64,000 nt of DNA, from assembly GCA_034112445.1 (NCBI GenBank), contig JAWUVI010000018.1, positions 62,001 to 126,000 of the forward strand, given 5' to 3'. The position numbers and the translations under genes are program-made. The notes under the pieces are model-generated. The model did not search any database, was not told the origin of the DNA, and saw only the letters and a list, made by a program, of their open reading frames with translations. The DNA is from Pelagadaptatus sp034112445 (GTDB lineage: Bacteria > Pseudomonadota > Gammaproteobacteria > Pseudomonadales > Cellvibrionaceae). Positions 60,466 through 64,000 of the stretch are shown one piece after another (position 1 is the first letter of the stretch; each line of letters starts with the position of its first letter).

Positions 60466-62523
60466 TTACATTACTCTTTGGCCTGGCTTTGCGCCCGAGT
60501 GAGGTTCAAGCAAATAAATTTCTTTATCACCCGGGCCTGCGGCTAATACCATACCTTCGGATAGACCGAACTTCATTTTTCGCGGTGCCAAATTGGCCAC
60601 CATTACGGTCAACTTCCCTTCAAGATCTTCCGGCTGGTAAGCGCTTTTAATGCCTGAAAAAACTGTGCGAGTTTCTCCGCCTATATCCAACATTAGGCGC
60701 AGCAGCTTTTTGGCGCCATCAACGTGTTCAGCTTTGGTGATTAGAGCGACGCGTAAATCTATCTTGGCAAACTCATCAAACTGTATCTCGGGGGCAAGCG
60801 GTTCATTAGCTAACTCACCTTTTGTCGTGCCTGTTTGGTTTGATTCTGCGGTAAGAGCTTGCTGGCTCGCTTCAGTTTTACTGGCTTCAACCTTTCCAGC
60901 TTCAATCATGGCCTCTACTTTGTCTTTTTCAATTCTGACCAATAATGGTTTGAATTTGTTGATGCTTGAGTTACGACGAAACTCGATGGGATTTCCCCAG
61001 CTTAAGGTTTCATCCAAAAAGCTTTCGGCTTGCGCGGTGAGCGTTGGCAATACTGGTTTTAAATAGGTTAATAAAGCGCGGAACATATTGATGCCCAAGC
61101 TGCAGATATCCAATACTTGTTGCTCAGTGCCTTCTTGCTTGGCTAGTGACCACGGTGCTTGAGCGGCTATGTATTCATTGGCCGAGTCGGCCAGTGCCAT
61201 AATTTCACGCATGGCTTTGCCAAAATCACGGGCTTCGTAGTGGGCGGCAATAGAATCGCCAGCATCCACAAATTGTTGCCAGAGTTCTGCGTCAGCTATG
61301 TTGCTTGATAAAACACCACCTTGCTTCTGGATAAACTTTGCCGTGCGACTGGCGATGTTAACGACTTTACCGACTAGGTCACTGTTTACACGCTGGATGA
61401 AATCATCAAGATTTAGATCTAGGTCATCGACGCTGCTGCTGAGTTTTGCGGCAAAGTAGTAGCGCAGGTATTCCGGGTTGAGTTGATCAAGATAACTGCG
61501 AGCGTTAATAAAGGTGCCTCGCGATTTAGACATCTTCTTGCCGTCAACGGTTAAGAATCCGTGAACGCATACTTTGGTCGGGGTTCTGAAGTTGGCAGAA
61601 GACAACATGGCTGGCCAAAATAACGCGTGAAAATTGACAATGTCCTTGCCGATAAAATGATACAGCTCAGTGGTAGAGTCGGCTTTCCAATATTCATCAA
61701 AATTTAAATCAGTTTTGTCACAAAGGTTTTTAAAACTGGCCATATAACCAACCGGCGCATCGAGCCAAACATAGAAAAATTTGTTTGTTTGACCCGGTAT
61801 TTCAAAACCAAAGTAAGGGGCGTCGCGTGAAATGTCCCATTCTTGTAAACCAGAGTCGAGCCACTCAGACAGTTTATTGGCAACCTCTGGTTGTAGGTGT
61901 CCGGCACGAGTCCAATCTTTTAAAAATGCTTCGAATTCAGGCAGCTTAAAAAAGAAATGTTCAGATTCTTTTTCAATGGGGGTGGCTCCAGAAATTACCG
62001 ACTTGGGATTGATCAGTTCGGTCGGCGAATAAGTAGCGCCACAGGCTTCGCAGTTATCACCGTATTGATCTTCGGCTTTACATTTAGGACAAGAGCCTTT
62101 GATGTAACGGTCAGCTAAAAACAGTTGTTTTTCTGGATCGAAAGCTTGAGTGATCTTACGGCTAGCTATGTGGCCGTTATCGAGCAGCCGGGTATAAATT
62201 AAGCTGGAGAGTTCTCGATTTTCTTCAGAGTGAGTCGAATGAAAATTGTCGAAGGCAATATTAAAGTCGGCAAAATCTTTTTCATGCTCTGCTTTAACAT
62301 TAGCAATTTGTTCTTCAGGGGAAATGCCCAGCTGTTCGGCCTTAAGCATAATGGCGGTGCCGTGAGCATCATCGGCGCATACATAAGTACATTCATGGCC
62401 TCTTAGCTTTTGGAAGCGTACCCAGATATCCGTTTGGATGTATTCAACTAAGTGGCCCAGATGAATTGAGCCATTGGCATAGGGTAGTGCACTGGTTACT
62501 AGAATTTTACGGCGCTCGGTCAT
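60466..62523 (-). CDS. metG: Methionyl-tRNA synthetase MetG
   Basis: Charges tRNA-Met and initiator tRNA. I use ATG 62523 (MTERRKILVTSALPYANG, 685 aa); the frame extends 38 codons upstream but overlaps the divergent mrp gene there. The HIGH-type motif is SIHLGHLVEY, the zinc knuckle has CPKC and CEAC, and KKMSKSRGTF is the KMSKS loop. A Ser/Thr/Glu/Lys-rich linker leads to a C-terminal tRNA-binding dimerisation domain (EIQFDEFAKIDLRVALI). Diverges from mrp. Confidence 0.98.
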   Translation of the reverse strand: MTERRKILVTSALPYANGSIHLGHLVEYIQTDIWVRFQKLRGHECTYVCADDAHGTAIMLKAEQLGISPEEQIANVKAEHEKDFADFNIAFDNFHSTHSEENRELSSLIYTRLLDNGHIASRKITQAFDPEKQLFLADRYIKGSCPKCKAEDQYGDNCEACGATYSPTELINPKSVISGATPIEKESEHFFFKLPEFEAFLKDWTRAGHLQPEVANKLSEWLDSGLQEWDISRDAPYFGFEIPGQTNKFFYVWLDAPVGYMASFKNLCDKTDLNFDEYWKADSTTELYHFIGKDIVNFHALFWPAMLSSANFRTPTKVCVHGFLTVDGKKMSKSRGTFINARSYLDQLNPEYLRYYFAAKLSSSVDDLDLNLDDFIQRVNSDLVGKVVNIASRTAKFIQKQGGVLSSNIADAELWQQFVDAGDSIAAHYEARDFGKAMREIMALADSANEYIAAQAPWSLAKQEGTEQQVLDICSLGINMFRALLTYLKPVLPTLTAQAESFLDETLSWGNPIEFRRNSSINKFKPLLVRIEKDKVEAMIEAGKVEASKTEASQQALTAESNQTGTTKGELANEPLAPEIQFDEFAKIDLRVALITKAEHVDGAKKLLRLMLDIGGETRTVFSGIKSAYQPEDLEGKLTVMVANLAPRKMKFGLSEGMVLAAGPGDKEIYLLEPHSGAKPGQRVM

Positions 62524-62586
62524 GGTGCTATTGTTCCATTCCAAAAAGCTCGCGACTATAGCATTTATGAGGCCTCCATTGAAGTT

Positions 62587-63426
62587 ATGAATACATCTAC
62601 TGATACAATTACTGGCGCAATTAAAAACGTTAAACACATTATCGCTGTTGCTTCGGGCAAAGGTGGTGTTGGCAAATCGACCACAACGATAAATTTGGCT
62701 TTAGCGTTGCGGGCACAAGGGCATAACGTCGGCATTTTGGATGCTGATATTTACGGCCCAAGTGTGCCTAAAATGTTAGGTGTTGATGGGGTTCGGCCTG
62801 AGTTAATTGATAATAAATTTATGCTCCCCATTCTCGCGCATGGTCTGTCAATTATTTCGATGGGCAACTTAGTCACGGACAAGACCCCAATGGTGTGGCG
62901 CGGCCCTATGGCCAGCGGCGCATTGCAACAGTTATTAACTCAAACGCAATGGCCCGAGTTAGACTATTTACTCATTGATATGCCTCCAGGAACCGGAGAT
63001 ATTCAATTAACCTTGTCACAGAAAGTGCCGGTTACTGGGGCGATCATTGTTACTACGCCGCAAGACATCGCTTTATTAGATGCGCAAAAAGGCATTGAGA
63101 TGTTTCGTAAGGTGAATGTTCCGATCTTAGGCGTGGTTGAAAACATGGCTGTGCATGTGTGTTCGCAATGCGGTCATGCGGAGCATATTTTTGGTGAGGA
63201 TGGTGGCGCATTCATCGCCAAAGAGTATCAAACCGAGTTGTTAGGGTCTTTGCCCCTCGATATTCGCATCCGCCAACAAGCCGATTGCGGTGAGCCTCTA
63301 TGGGTCGTTGAAGCGGCATTCGCTGTTATTGAATCTTACGATGTCATCGCGCGCAAAATTACTGAAAAAATTGGCCAAATCTCGGCGGGAACTCAGAGGC
63401 CAACTATTATTGTGAGTGATGATTAG
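62587..63426 (+). CDS. apbC: Mrp/ApbC-type iron-sulfur scaffold ATPase
   Basis: Mrp/NBP35 P-loop ATPase that carries and transfers Fe-S clusters. The 279-aa protein has the deviant Walker A SGKGGVGKST at residues about 23-32, a switch region DADIYGPSVPKML, IDMPPGTGDIQLTL, and the CxxC pair CSQC (about residue 197) for the bridging cluster at a dimer interface. The N-terminal DUF59 (MIP18) domain that many bacterial homologues have is missing, so this is a short-form member. It diverges from metG, the common genomic arrangement. Confidence 0.93.
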   Translation: MNTSTDTITGAIKNVKHIIAVASGKGGVGKSTTTINLALALRAQGHNVGILDADIYGPSVPKMLGVDGVRPELIDNKFMLPILAHGLSIISMGNLVTDKTPMVWRGPMASGALQQLLTQTQWPELDYLLIDMPPGTGDIQLTLSQKVPVTGAIIVTTPQDIALLDAQKGIEMFRKVNVPILGVVENMAVHVCSQCGHAEHIFGEDGGAFIAKEYQTELLGSLPLDIRIRQQADCGEPLWVVEAAFAVIESYDVIARKITEKIGQISAGTQRPTIIVSDD

Positions 63427-63486
63427 TTTAAGACTTACTTTGTGAATGCAGTCTGCACTTATTTATTCTGAAGACGAAGAAAATAT

Positions 63487-64000
63487 ATGTTGAATTATAA
63501 AAATATTCTGATGGTTATTGTTCTCGCCACGACAGCATTCTCCTCGCTGGCTGAAGAACAAATTTTAATGCAAATAAAACAACTGCATGCGCAAGGTCAG
63601 TCCGAGCAAGCCTTCCAGTTGGGTGAGGTCAATCTCGAAGAGTGGGGCGGCCTGATAGAATTTGACTACTACTACGGTATGGCGGCGGTCGATAGTGGGC
63701 ATGTTTCTGAAGGTATTTTCGCCTTAGAGCGTGTGTTATATCAGCAGCCAAATCATCGCGCCGCAAAGCTTGAATTGGCTCGTGCATACTACTTGCTAAA
63801 ACAATACCCGCTGGCACGCCAACATTTTCAAGCGATCTTAGCTGTCACCCCGCCGGTTAGTGTGATCGAGCGGATAAACACCTTTATGCAATTAATCGAT
63901 AAAGCTGAGAATGAGCTAGAGCCACATATGCTGGCGTATTTTGAAGTCATTGGCGGGCACGACAGTAATGCTAATTTTGCACCGGGCAGCGCGAATTTTT
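63487..64000 (+). CDS. Second Slam-like TPR/outer-membrane protein (3' end outside window)
   Basis: The frame starts at ATG 63487 and stays open to the last base, so 171 residues are seen. They form a signal peptide (NILMVIVLATTAFSSLAEE), then TPR-like helices (about residues 25-135, with ALERVLYQQPNHRAAKLELARAYYLLKQYPLARQ), and then the beginning of a beta-barrel, AYFEVIGGHDSNANFAPGSANF. That last stretch matches the GLGHDDNVNAGPGSESF region of the Slam-like protein at 43540, so the two are paralogues. Its partner substrate, if any, would lie to the right of the window. Confidence 0.75.
   Translation, partial: MLNYKNILMVIVLATTAFSSLAEEQILMQIKQLHAQGQSEQAFQLGEVNLEEWGGLIEFDYYYGMAAVDSGHVSEGIFALERVLYQQPNHRAAKLELARAYYLLKQYPLARQHFQAILAVTPPVSVIERINTFMQLIDKAENELEPHMLAYFEVIGGHDSNANFAPGSANF

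Overview
The window is a contiguous piece of a gammaproteobacterial chromosome with moderate GC and dense coding on both strands. Gene order points to the Pseudomonadales/Cellvibrionales side: ftsQ-ftsA-ftsZ-lpxC-M23-secA-argJ-mutT, then yacG-coaE-pilD-pilC-pilB facing pilA, nadC, a DUF1631 protein and ampD-ampE. The Rnf complex, Slam-type outer-membrane proteins and DUF3604 would suit a marine aerobe. This is inference from gene content; the species cannot be named from sequence alone. I saw no rRNA, tRNA or CRISPR array.

Layout. (1) 1-9.7 kb: end of the division/cell-wall cluster (ftsQ partial, ftsA, ftsZ, lpxC), an M23 peptidase, secA, argJ and a MutT Nudix hydrolase. (2) 9.7-15.7 kb: yacG, coaE and the type IV pilus genes pilD-pilC-pilB on the minus strand, diverging from two tandem major pilin genes. 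The first pilin has a clear sigma-54 promoter and an upstream palindrome. (3) 15.7-26.2 kb: nadC, DUF1631, ampD-ampE, a RAYT-like transposase relative overlapping ampE tail to tail, yajQ, an ABC-2 exporter pair, an AmpG-like permease, a DUF481 outer-membrane protein and fxsA. AmpD, AmpE and AmpG together suggest peptidoglycan recycling. (4) 26.2-32.6 kb: groES-groEL behind a heat-shock-like promoter, then a divergent oxyR-katG peroxide-defence pair and a parDE toxin-antitoxin. A 20-bp copy of the groEL 3' end, followed by a second similar terminator, lies beyond katG, so oxyR-katG looks like an insertion behind groEL. (5) 32.8-42.5 kb: two small exported proteins diverging from an OmpR-type two-component system with phased repeats in its promoter, a PuuD-like membrane protein without cytochrome, a coiled-coil membrane protein, class I fumarase, an SDR and a DUF3604 protein. 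(6) 42.5-52.9 kb: the accessory part. It has a 2OG-Fe(II) oxygenase-like protein, a Slam-like TPR/beta-barrel protein followed by its probable secreted substrate (acidic, Gly/Tyr/Asp/Glu-rich, TbpB-like C-terminal barrel), two tandem GT1 glycosyltransferases, a DUF1624/HGSNAT-like membrane protein, a 7TM hybrid histidine kinase and a small tail-anchored protein. (7) 52.9-64 kb: RhlE helicase, the complete rnfABCDGE operon, metG, the Fe-S scaffold ATPase mrp, and at the right edge a truncated second Slam-like gene.

The most interesting system is the Slam/substrate pair at 43.5-46.3 kb: a type XI secretion-like unit whose cargo has a cleavable, non-lipoprotein signal peptide and an unusual acidic Tyr/Gly region. 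A second Slam-like gene lies about 20 kb away. Other points worth a look are the groEL-end duplication around oxyR-katG, the two-component promoter with 10-bp phased repeats and apparently no leader, and a RAYT homologue whose catalytic HUH motif is damaged.
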